Source: Aphrophora alni (taxonomy: Eukaryota; Arthropoda; Insecta; Hemiptera; Aphrophoridae). From it: DNA of 64,000 nucleotides. Below, piece after piece: positions 46,525 to 59,294 of the stretch (positions within the stretch are counted from its first letter, which is position 1; every line of letters begins with the position of its first letter). The notes under the pieces are model-generated. The model saw nothing but the letters and a program-made list of their open reading frames with translations, was not told the DNA's origin and did no database searches. Both the position numbers and the translations under genes were made by a program. Location of the stretch: NCBI GenBank assembly GCA_963513935.1, contig OY740766.1, positions 2,324,001 to 2,388,000 of the forward strand, read 5' to 3'.

Positions 46525-49500
46525 CGTTAAACTGACAGATGTCACGCAACATACTATGCAATGAGGGCAATATTTATGAAACTGACAGATGTCAGGCATC
46601 ATACTATGCAATGAGGACAATATTTATGAAACTAACAGATGTCACGCATCATACTATGCAATGAGGGCAATATTTATGAAACTAACAGATGTCACGCATC
46701 ATACTATGCAATGAGGGCAATATTTATGAAACTAACAGATGTCACGCATCATACTATGCAATGAGGACAATATTTATGAAACTAACAGATGTCACGCATC
46801 ATACTATGCAATGAGGGCAATATTTATGAAACTAACAGATGTCACGCATCATACTATGCAATGAGGGCAATATTATGAGTAAAGATGTCACGCATCATAC
46901 TAGGCAATGAGGACAATATTTATGAAACTAACAGATGTCACGCATCATACTATGCAATGAGGACAATATTTATGAAACTAACAGATGTCACGCATCATAC
47001 TATGCAATGAGGGCAATATTTATGAGTAACAGATGTCACGCATCATACTATGCAATGAGAGCAATATTTATGAAACTAACAGATGTCACGCATCATACTA
47101 TGCAATGAGGGCAATATTTATGAGTAACAGATGTCACGCATAATACTATGCAATGAGGGCAATATTTATGAAACTAACAGATGTCACGCATCGTACTATG
47201 CAATGAGGACAATATTTATGAGTAACAGATGTCACGCATCATACTATGCAATGAGGGCAATATTTATGAGTAACAGATGTCACGCATAATACTATGCAAT
47301 GAGAGCAATATTTATGAAACTAACAGATGTCACGCATCATACTATGCAATGAGGGCAATATTTATGAGTAACAGATGTCACGCATCATACTATGCAATGA
47401 GAGCAATATTTATGAAACTAACAGATGTCACGCATCATACTATGCAATGAGGGCAATATTTATGAAACTAACAGATGTCACGCATCATACTATGCAATGA
47501 GGGCAATATTATGAGTAACAGATGTCACGCATCATACTAGGCAATGAGGACAATATTTATGAAACTAACAGATGTCACGCATCATACTATGCAATGAGAG
47601 CAATATTTATGAAACTAACAGATGTCACGCATCATACTATGCAATGAGGGCAATATTTATGAGTAACAGATGTCACGCATCATACTATGCAATGAGAGCA
47701 ATATTTATGAAACTAACAGATGTCACGCATCATACTATGCAATGAGGGCAATATTTATGAGTAACAGATGTCACGCATAATACTATGCAATGATGGCAAT
47801 ATTTATGAAACTAACAGATGTCACGCATCGTACTATGCAATGAGGGCAATATTTATGAGTAACAGATGTCACGCATCATACTATGCAATGAGGGCAATAT
47901 TTATGAGTAACAGATGTCACGCATAATACTATACAATGAGAGCAATATTTATGAAACTAACAGATGTCACGCATCATACTATGCAATGAGGGCAATATTT
48001 ATGAAACTAACAGATGTCACGCATCATACTATGCAATGAGGGCAATATTTATGAATCTAACAGATGTCACGCATCATACTATGCAATGAGGACAATATTT
48101 ATGAAACTAACAGATGTCACGCATCATACTATGCAATGAGGGCAATATTTATGAAACTAACAGATGTCACGCATCATACTATGCAATGAGGGCAATATTA
48201 TGAGTAAAGATGTCACGCATCATACTAGGCAATGAGGACAATATTTATGAAACTAACAGATGTCACGCATCATACTATGCAATGAGGACAATATTTATGA
48301 AACTAACAGATGTCACGCATCATACTATGCAATGAGGGCAATATTTATGAGTAACAGATGTCACGCATCATACTATGCAATGAGAGCAATATTTATGAAA
48401 CTAACAGATGTCACGCATCATACTATGCAATGAGGGCAATATTTATGAGTAACAGATGTCACGCATAATACTATGCAATGAGGGCAATATTTATGAAACT
48501 AACAGATGTCACGCATCGTACTATGCAATGAGGGCAATATTTATGAGTAACAGATGTCACGCATCATACTATGCAATGAGGGCAATATTTATGAGTAACA
48601 GATGTCACGCATAATACTATGCAATGAGAGCAATATTTATGAAACTAACAGATGTCACGCATCATACTATGCAATGAGGGCAATATTTATGAGTAACAGA
48701 TGTCACGCATCATACTATGCAATGAGAGCAATATTTATGAAACTAACAGATGTCACGCATCATACTATGCAATGAGGGCAATATTTATGAAACTAACAGA
48801 TCTCACGCATCATACTATGCAATGAGGGCAATATTATGAGTAACAGATGTCACGCATCATACTAGGCAATGAGGACAATATTTATGAAACTAACAGATGT
48901 CACGCATCATACTATGCAATGAGGGCAATATTTATGAAACTAACAGATGTCACGCATCATACTATGCAATGAGGACAATATTTATGAAACTAACAGATGT
49001 CACGCATCATACTATGCAATGAGGGCAATATTTATGAAACTAACAGATGTCACGCATCATACTATGCAATGAGGGCAATATTATGAGTAAAGATGTCACG
49101 CATCATACTAGGCAATGAGGACAATATTTATGAAACTAACAGATGTCACGCATCATACTATGCAATGAGGACAATATTTATGAAACTAACAGATGTCACG
49201 CATCATACTATGCAATGAGGGCAATATTTATGAGTAACAGATGTCACGCATCATACTATGCAATGAGAGCAATATTTATGAAACTAACAGATGTCACGCA
49301 TCATACTATGCAATGAGGGCAATATTTATGAGTAACAGATGTCACGCATAATACTATGCAATGAGGGCAATATTTATGAAACTAACAGATGTCACGCATC
49401 GTACTATGCAATGAGGACAATATTTATGAGTAACAGATGTCACGCATCATACTATGCAATGAGGGCAATATTTATGAGTAACAGATGTCACGCATAATAC

Positions 49501-52500
49501 TATGCAATGAGAGCAATATTTATGAAACTAACAGATGTCACGCATCATACTATGCAATGAGGGCAATATTTATGAGTAACAGATGTCACGCATCATACTA
49601 TGCAATGAGAGCAATATTTATGAAACTAACAGATGTCACGCATCATACTATGCAATGAGGGCAATATTTATGAAACTAACAGATGTCACGCATCATACTA
49701 TGCAATGAGGGCAATATTATGAGTAACAGATGTCACGCATCATACTAGGCAATGAGGACAATATTTATGAAACTAACAGATGTCACGCATCATACTATGC
49801 AATGAGAGCAATATTTATGAAACTAACAGATGTCACGCATCATACTATGCAATGAGGGCAATATTTATGAGTAACAGATGTCACGCATCATACTATGCAA
49901 TGAGAGCAATATTTATGAAACTAACAGATGTCACGCATCATACTATGCAATGAGGGCAATATTTATGAGTAACAGATGTCACGCATAATACTATGCAATG
50001 ATGGCAATATTTATGAAACTAACAGATGTCACGCATCGTACTATGCAATGAGGGCAATATTTATGAGTAACAGATGTCACGCATCATACTATGCAATGAG
50101 GGCAATATTTATGAGTAACAGATGTCACGCATAATACTATACAATGAGAGCAATATTTATGAAACTAACAGATGTCACGCATCATACTATGCAATGAGGG
50201 CAATATTTATGAAACTAACAGATGTCACGCAACATACTATGCAATGAGGGCAATATTTATGAATCTAACAGATGTCACGCATCATACTATGCAATGAGGA
50301 CAATATTTATGAAACTAACAGATGTCACGCATCATACTATGCAATGAGGGCAATATTTATGAAACTAACAGATGTCACGCATCATACTATGCAATGAGGG
50401 CAATATTATGAGTAAAGATGTCACGCATCATACTAGGCAATGAGGACAATATTTATGAAACTAACAGATGTCACGCATCATACTATGCAATGAGGACAAT
50501 ATTTATGAAACTAACAGATGTCACGCATCATACTATGCATTGAGGGCAATATTTATGAGTAACAGATGTCACGCATCATACTATGCAATGAGAGCAATAT
50601 TTATGAAACTAACAGATGTCACGCATCATACTATGCAATGAGGGCAATATTTATGAGTAACAGATGTCACGCATAATACTATGCAATGAGGGCAATATTT
50701 ATGAAACTAACAGATGTCACGCATCGTACTATGCAATGAGGGCAATATTTATGAGTAACAGATGTCACGCATCATACTATGCAATGAGGGCAATATTTAT
50801 GAGTAACAGATGTCACGCATAATACTATGCAATGAGAGCAATATTTATGAAACTAACAGATGTCACGCATCATACTATGCAATGAGGGCAATATTTATGA
50901 GTAACAGATGTCACGCATCATACTATGCAATGAGAGCAATATTTATGAAACTAACAGATGTCACGCATCATACTATGCAATGAGGGCAATATTTATGAAA
51001 CTAACAGATCTCACGCATCATACTATGCAATGAGGGCAATATTATGAGTAACAGATGTCACGCATCATACTAGGCAATGAGGACAATATTTATGAAACTA
51101 ACAGATGTCACGCATCATACTATGCAATGAGAGCAATATTTATGAAACTAACAGATGTCACGCATCATACTATGCAATGAGGGCAATATTTATGAGTAAC
51201 AGATGTCACGCATCATACTATGCAATGAGAGCAATATTTATGAAACTAACAGATGTCACGCATCATACTATGCAATGAGGGCAATATTTATGAGTAACAG
51301 ATGTCACGCATAATACTATGCAATGAAGGCAATATTTATGAAACTAACAGATGTCACGCATCGTACTATGCAATGAGGGCAATATTTATGAGTAACAGAT
51401 GTCACGCATCATACTATGCAATGAGGGCAATATTTATGAGTAACAGATGTCACGCATAATACTATGCAATGAGAGCAATATTTATGAAACTAACAGATGT
51501 CACGCATCATACTATGCAATGAGGGCAATATTTATGAGTAACAGATGTCACGCATCATACTATGCAATGAGAGCAATATTTATGAAACTAACAGATGTCA
51601 CGCATCATACTATGCAATGAGGGCAATATTTATGAAACTAACAGATGTTACGCATCATACTATGCAATGAGGGCAATATTTATGAGTAACAGATGTCACG
51701 CATCATACTATGCAATGAGGGCAATATTATGAGTAACAGATGTCACGCATCATACTAGGCAATGAGGACAATATTTATGAAACTAACAGATGTCAAGCAT
51801 CATACTATGCAATGAGAGCAATATTTATGAAACTAACAGATGTCACGCATCATACTATGCAATGAGGGCAATATTTATGAGTAACAGATGTCACGCATCA
51901 TACTATGCAATGAGAGCAATATTTATGAAACTAACAGATGTCACGCATCATACTATGCAATGAGGGCAATATTTATGAGTAACAGATGTCACGCATAATA
52001 CTATGCAATGAGAGCAATATGTATGAAACTAACAGATGTCACGCATCATACTATGCAATGAGGGCAATATTTATGAGTAACAGATGTCACGCATCATACT
52101 ATGCAATGAGGGCAATATTTATGAGTAACAGATGTCACGCATCATACTATGCAATGAGAGCAATATTTATGAAACTAACAGATGTCACGCATCATACTAT
52201 GCAATGAGGGCAATATTATGAGTAACAGATGTCACGCATCATACTAGGCAATGAGGACAATATTTATGAAACTAACAGATGTCACGCATCATACTATGCA
52301 ATGAGAGCAATATTTATGAAACTAACAGATGTCACGCATCATACTATGCAATGAGGGCAATATTTATGAGTAACAGATGTCACGCATCATACTATGCAAT
52401 GAGAGCAATATTTATGAAACTAACAGATGTCACGCATCATACTATGCAATGAGGGCAATATTTATGAGTAACAGATGTCACGCATCATACTATGCAATGA

Positions 52501-52750
52501 GGGCAATATTTATGAGTAACAGATGTCACGCATAATACTATGCAATGAGGGCAATATTTATGAAACTAACAGATGTCACGCATCGTACTATGCAATGAGG
52601 GCAATATTTATGAGTAACAGATGTCACGCATCATACTATGCAACGAGGGCAATATTTATGAGTAACAGATGTCACGCATAATACTATGCAATGAGGGTAA
52701 TATTGATAAAACAGACAGATGTCAAACATCATAAAAGGCAATGAGGGGAA
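46525..52750. repeat. 50/48-bp satellite array with 2208-bp higher-order structure
   Basis: About 125 copies of a monomer built from ACAGATGTCACGCATCATAC, TATGCAATGAGGGCAATATT and TATGAAACTA (50 bp) or TATGAGTA (48 bp). The array shows position-specific variants (GGGC, GGAC or GAGC; CATAATAC; TAGGCAATG; TATTATGAG). They recur together at a constant 2208-bp spacing, made of 1325 plus 883. The edges are diverged monomers. It is not coding; the frame at 51986-52207 is an artefact. Confidence 0.97.
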
Positions 52751-55700
52751 ATTTTATTTTGAAAAACGAGTTACTGCAAGTATCACAAAATACAAATTAC
52801 TTTAATTCAGAGACAAATTCACATTTTGTAAAATCATATAATATCATTTATTAAAGCTCAAAATTACTTTTAAAAATATAACATTATATGCTTCAGTGAA
52901 TAAATTTAATAGGAAACAAAGTCATGAAAAATAAAGAAAAAAATTTAAAAAGTATATACTTTTTTTAGGAAATCAATTACAGTTGTAAAAACTTTTAAAA
53001 ATTAATTACTTATTTTAAAACAATAAACGAAAAGATTCCTTTGAATATCAAGTTGTGTGTTTTTATGTTTAATCACAATTTGGATTTATAAACGAACATT
53101 CTTATAAAATTTGTTTTCTTTTATATTTAATAATGTAAGTAATAATATTTATAAAAAATATTATAAGTAGGTAGTAATATTAAAAGGTAGCTCAATATTG
53201 TCAAATATGCTATTATTGAATTTTACATTTATCTAAACGCATCATTAAATTTTTAATATATCAGTACTTTTATTTATTTATTTTTCAAAGAGATAATTAT
53301 TTTATCTGTCAAGTCGCTTTTTGACAATTTTATCATAGAAGTAAATATTAAACTGGGCATTCTTAGGATGTGATTTTAACTTATAACTTATCTTCTAATG
53401 TAAATGCATTAAAAAAAGAAATTCTAAAGTTTAAATTATACAAAACATACTATTCTAACTAACAACCGATCTCAGGAAGAAATTTAGTACATGTGTTATG
53501 GAAGTATTTCTTTATTTTAAAAAAAACACACACACACACACAAATTAAATATATATATATATAATATAAAATTCACGTACTTTACAGTAGCAGTTTGCAT
53601 GAATTAGGCGACTATGACAAATATCATTAATAGGTTTTACACTGTATTAGTCAAGTAATATGTAAAGCTCTCTCTTCATTCTGAAGTCGGATGACGTCAC
53701 TAGTAATCGGATTTCCCTTTTGGAACTATTTAGATTCTTCCATTTCATACAATGAGATCTTGTACGCTAGTATTATCTCATATACTTATAGAAAGAATCT
53801 CGTAGGAAGATGAAAGCAAGAAAATTGCTTTTATTCGTTTCAAATTCTTCGATATGATCGGAACAACTCTATTTAAAATTAATCTCCAATCCTACTTTGT
53901 ACGTAATGAGGTACAATTTTTCTTACTGCTTATTTCAATCCATTAGAATTTAAGATGTATTATATTCTTACTAATTATGCAAAGGTATAAATTTTATATG
54001 CAATATAAAAACATTAAATGAATATATGATTATAATAATGAATTTATATTAACTATAAATTTAAAAATTGGTCTTTATGATTTTTTTAATCAAGTAATGT
54101 TTTCTTTATCTTTATTAAACTCAAACTAAGTAAGGAAAAAAAAGTTACAGTTATAAAAAAAAAATTATAAACATTTTGGAAATTAAAATTTACAGTATCT
54201 ATTTAGCAATAAAACCGTATATTTATTTTATTTTTTATGACTGATTTTCAACTAAAATTATTATTTTATTATTATTATTATTTTTATTTTTTTTACAAAA
54301 AAATATCATAACTAAATAAATTTGAAGAATAATCACATATTAGTGTTGTTGATTTGAATCAAGAAAAAAACTATGTGAAAATAAACAAAAAAAATCTGTA
54401 ATACATGATGTATCGAACAAATTAAAAAAGTTGAAAGCAATTTGAGTAGTTTCCACATATATAGATTTAATCAACCCTCGAATTCATTCCACCACATAAT
54501 TGGTGTGATATTTGAATCAGGTTTATTTGCGATGAGATCGATATTTATTTTAAGGAAATGGTCGCAAAACAATAGATTTTACATATATTTAGGTATGATT
54601 ACATAGGTAGAAGGGGATTGATGTTTAAAATTAGAAAACAATTGAACTCTAATTTCCGTGTAATCTGGAGAACGTTTTTAAATTGTTATATATTTTCAAA
54701 CACATTTCAACAATTTACCATTATACTTTGTAATATGATGGAATTTACAATCATAATATATATCGGATTATTTAGAGTATACTTTTTTATAACTAATATA
54801 ATTTGAATATTTTTGAATTTATTTTTGAAATTATTGTTATATTAAGAGCATTTGTTATTAATTCAAAAGTTTATTCATCTTTTTCTATTTTTGTATTACT
54901 GAAATACAAGTTTTTATTTTTAGACATTATACATGGTTTATTTATTAATATTATGTATTAATATTTAAATTAGTAATAATGAATTACTAAATAAATTATC
55001 CCTAAATATACATTTATGTAAAGTGAACTTAAAATAAGAAGAATATCAAATGCAAATAGAGTATCAATATGTGGTTAAAAATCAAATTTCATCTACAATA
55101 TAAAAAAAAAAGATGAATAGTGAAAAATGAAAAATGAAGTTGTTTCCTACTTATTGTCATTGTATCCTCCACCACAAATGTATCTTACAATATTTAAACA
55201 TAACTGTTTTCTTTATAGTCTGACCCTATAATATTTACAATAAAACTAATAAATAAATAATGTAAATTAAATTAAATATTACTTACAACGTAAAACAAAA
55301 CTTAACAGACTTTATTACTTTTTTGATAATCTATTCTCCGTATCAATTTTGTACATGTTTCTTTTGTTTCATTGTGCTATGCGATGTGATTATTAAGTAA
55401 TAATTTGAATATAAAGCCCAAAATGTTCAATTAATTGAAGTCAAAATTCTAAATTAGTATAAATTTTAACAGTGTGCATTGTCTCTATGCTTAAGCCAAT
55501 TCACGTTAAGCCATACAACTATATTAGTATGTTTTTAGTATTATACTCTTGGTTAAAGTAAAATAGAGTTGTATTAAGGTTCTGTAATACATTTTCTGAA
55601 ATTACACCTCCATTTATTATTAAGAGTTTCTAATGTGAAATATATTTTAAATTCAAATACATAATAGTCTTAAAAGAGACTAATTATAGGTGAAAAGAGG

Positions 55701-56536
55701 CAATCAATCAATTTTTTTCCTTTTTTTTTTCAGAATTAACCCCGCTATTTTTTATGGTATGAAACACAAACATATAGAGAAGTATACTTTCTCACTCTTT
55801 CCAACTTTTTATAGTTTTATATTTTTATAGTTGATAGATAAAATTGCTACACTGGTTCTGGTATATTACCGATTATTGCAGCCAGATACAAATAAGGGGA
55901 AAGGATCATTAAGATTTAAACTATGTAGAAATATTCGTAACATCATTCAACGAAGAGTGAATAATCGCCCAAGGAGGTCATATGCACGCACGGTAACATG
56001 TTGAAGATATGTAGGTTTTATGTATAAGATTGCCTAAGGATGAGAGAGAAATCAATCAAAGGAGAAAGGAAAATACCTTCTTGGTATAGAGAGGAACTCT
56101 GTGATAACGTTCAATGTGAGGAGGAAAAGTGGTCGAAGAAGCAGGGGCGGTTTAAATTTAATGTAAACTTTAAGAAAGAATATTTCCATATCGTCCATGG
56201 AGAAAGGAGAAAATTTAAACGGAAATAATATGAATATTCAAAACCTGTACGCGATAGTTAACTGAGGGGGTTTAGTACTTCCCAAACCTAAAGGACATTC
56301 TTCCTTTCGAAAAGATGGAATATTTAACTTTTTTTATGTTTGACATTCATGTTTTGCATTAAAAAAGCCCCTATTACTACCGTTTACAATATAAAACTAA
56401 AAACCAGTAATCCGACAACATTGAACATTTTAAATAAAATTTCTAATTAAATTTGAGTCAAAGTTTTTATTTCTAATTTTACATTTAGCTTTAAGTAATT
56501 CTCAATTCTCAACTACCCAAATACATAAAACAAAAA
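52751..56536. other. AT-rich non-coding region
   Basis: There is no recognisable gene. It has poly-A/T and ATT-rich simple sequence around 54.1-54.4 kb and a short CA/TA run near 53.53-53.57 kb. The 62-codon frame at 56040-56228 (Lys/Glu/Arg-rich) matches nothing I know. Confidence 0.45.
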
Positions 56537-56691
56537 TATTTGTTTTGGTATTAAATGTTGAGCTTGACTTATGAGAAAAACTATACAGTACAACAAACAC
56601 ATAGAACACAATTCTCATAAAAAAAAACAAAAAAAACTTGGTTTTTTATGAGAATTGTGTTCTGTGTGTTTGTTGTACTGTATTTGTTTTG
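56537..56691 (-). mobile_element. Short foldback of hammerhead family 1, 11-bp target duplication
   Basis: TATTTGTTTTG is duplicated at 56537-56547 and 56681-56691. On the left is the family-1 tail (TTAAATGTTGAGCTTGACTT). Then come inverted arms of about 47 bp (ATACAGTACAACAAACACAT... and ...TGTTGTACTGTAT) around an A-rich loop. The ribozyme part is missing, so this copy kept only the 3' 90 bases of the unit. Confidence 0.8.
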
Positions 56692-57974
56692 TTGTTGAGT
56701 GTTTGTAATGATATTTATAACAGATATGTTTTTAAAACACAGTCAGAACTTTACATTAGTTCTTCAATTGTAAATTACGAAAACATAAAAATGTATTAAT
56801 TAATTCAAAATGTTGTAAATAGGGACTGAGCAAACGGGAGATGGAAACTGTCATTTTTTACTCATATTAACTTGGGTCATAAGTTAAAATTAATATTAGA
56901 GAACGCCTTAAAAAAATTGTGGATTTAGATTGTCTGTAGACCAGCGTTGGAAGTGTCCCAACTTAAGAAATAAGTTTAAGTGTGTGGTAGAACAATCTTA
57001 ATAAGTACTTAGTCATGTTACTCATGTTTACCTGTTTATTATTTTATTTTAATCACTTCTAGTATATTCAACAACAAAAAACTTTTTCTCTCCTTATCTC
57101 TCGTTTTACTTTTCCATTGACATACACACTTTATCCATTCAAATTCTAATAAAATCTCACTCAAAACTTTAACGCACTCTCTCACAAATCTATTGTGTTT
57201 CATAAATTGATTCAAGCGGTACTTTAGTCACGGCTAAAGTCCTTTGATCACATAGTCACAGTATGAACAGACTTGATTGAATGCTTTATTAACAAGTGTT
57301 ATCTTTGATACGACATTCCATCGATCGTCGATAATTTATAGATGAAACGACCTTGTTGACAGTTCACAACCTTGTTGTTTGAATAAACGTAGAGTCTTCT
57401 GAAAAAACATTCACATGTAAACGCGGGCGGTCGTGGGTTTGTACGTGATTTGACAAAGTTGGGTGATTTTTTTTTTTATTAACGCATGCCGTCATTTGCT
57501 TTTTTTTCAAATTTTTTTGTAGATTGTTTATTTCATTGCCGTTAGAATAATTAATAGAAACACGAAAGAGTAAGGTAATCTATTGTACTTGAACACACTT
57601 CACCTTTCATTTCTATTTATTATCGAGATTAGCTCACGCTAGTGTACCTAATTTAAACTACACTTCTCCCTCATACTTTACTTAAAAAATCAATTTACAA
57701 ACGGTATATTTAAAAGGATAAAAATATATATACTTTATCCTAGATATGAGTTAGTATAATGCAATAGAAAGAAGTTTGCACTAAAGTAGAAGTAGATAAT
57801 GTTTTGTACTCGAAATGACAATGCTTGTATCTACTGATAGCGATACTAATAATACTAAATTATATTAACAAAAATAAATGTAAGCAACAATGTAATCCAG
57901 GCTTATATTAATGTTGCCAATGTAAGCATTAGATTATACATTTTTTAAGTACGTTATAAGCTATTATATTAAAA
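56692..57974. other. Non-coding region
   Basis: No gene is recognised. A small GC-richer patch at 57.42-57.45 kb (ACGCGGGCGGTCGTGGG) has no obvious feature around it. Confidence 0.4.
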
Positions 57975-58215
57975 ATGTGAATAAATTAAAACAACAATTT
58001 TTTTAGTATAAACCACAATATTTTAATTGAAACTTGCCGACCATGGTTACGCTAGTTAAAGCATTGTCAAGGACTTATACAAGAATGAAACCAAAAATTT
58101 TCGGCAACTTTCAATTAAAATATTGTGGTTTATACTAAAAAAAATGTTTTAATTTATTTAAAATGGAATACCACCAAGTAACTACGGTCTTTAGTATAAA
58201 TAGTTTAAAATTTTA
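57975..58215 (+). mobile_element. Foldback element with GGAATACCACC tail
   Basis: Arms of about 50-60 bp (GTATAAACCACAATATTTTA...TTGCCGA and TCGGCAACTTTCAATTAAAA...) flank a loop that contains GCTAGTTAAAGCATTGTCAA. They are followed by a tail GGAATACCACCAAGTAACTA, similar to the tail of the 31.4-kb element. I found no clear target duplication. Confidence 0.6.
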
Positions 58216-59125
58216 ACTTTTTTAAAACCAATATCAGAAATTCCATATATTGTGCTACTCCATGTTTAACGGGGAGGTGTTATTAAAATCTTAAAACGTT
58301 TAAATAAACACATGTTTCATTTTAAGCAGAGATTATCGTCAATTAACAGTTACAAATGTTTTACTTGAATACTGAAAAGATTTTTACCTACGGTTACAAT
58401 TAAGGATGATTTCAGGCGTCTTATTATAAAACACTCTAATGGGAAATCTGATTCAAGATAGATAAACAAGAAAGGTGATGTAGCTAACGTTACAATCATT
58501 CACACACACTCTCTGATCCAAGTGGATCATAGAACCTTTAAAATATTACCACTATTCATTGTATTTTAAATTAGGTTATAACATAGGTTGTCAATTTTGG
58601 TCGCAAAAGTCACTTACTTTTATATAAATTTGACATTTTAAGCACTTTCCCTTCCTTCACACATATTACTATACTCGTAAATTTCGTAATTACGTATCCA
58701 TGGAAAGAGTAGTCGATCACATTATAAGTCCTAAAATCAAGAACTACAAACTACTAAACCTTCTAAAAATTTATGATAATTGCACAAAGGATAACAACAG
58801 CGTTCAACGTCTAAAAAATCGATTAATAAAGTAGGATTTAAGAAGCAGAATTCTCCCCAAGACCTCTTCATCTAATACTGAGTTCCTTAAAAATGTAGTT
58901 TACCTAGTCTTAGTTGCTAACATAGTATAGGTTCTAAAATTATGTATCCCCTTTGCCTTAAGTTTTCTAATGCACAGAACGTAGATTGTAGAATTTGTTT
59001 ATGCGACTAATACTGTAATTTATCTTTATACCTATAAAATCAATTATTTTCTCAGATAAACAAATAAATTTAAACAAAGCAATTTAAAACAATTTATTTT
59101 TCATGTTGCTGTTGTAAAGACATAT

Positions 59126-59294
59126 TATATTTTAAATAAATTTAAAACAACAATTTTTTAGTATAAACCCCAATATTTTAATTGAAACTTGCCGACCATG
59201 GTTTCGCTAGTTAAAGCATTTTAATTTATTTAAAATGTAATACCACCAAGTACCTACGGTCTTTAGCATAAATAGTTTAAAACATATATTTTAA
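59126..59294 (+). mobile_element. Partial copy of the 58.0-kb foldback lacking the right arm
   Basis: It matches the left arm, part of the loop and the tail of the element at 57975-58215. It jumps from GTTAAAGCATT directly to TTAATTTATTTAAAATG, so the second arm is absent. TATATTTTAA at 59126-59135 and 59285-59294 may be a 10-bp target duplication, though AT-rich and therefore weak. Confidence 0.6.

Noticed and set aside
51986..52207. Frame of repeated CHASYYAMRAIFM units
   Set aside because: It arises from the 50-bp satellite.
46525..52750. CRISPR-like array of regularly spaced repeats
   Set aside because: The whole 50-bp unit repeats without unique spacers, in a eukaryotic context, so it is a satellite.
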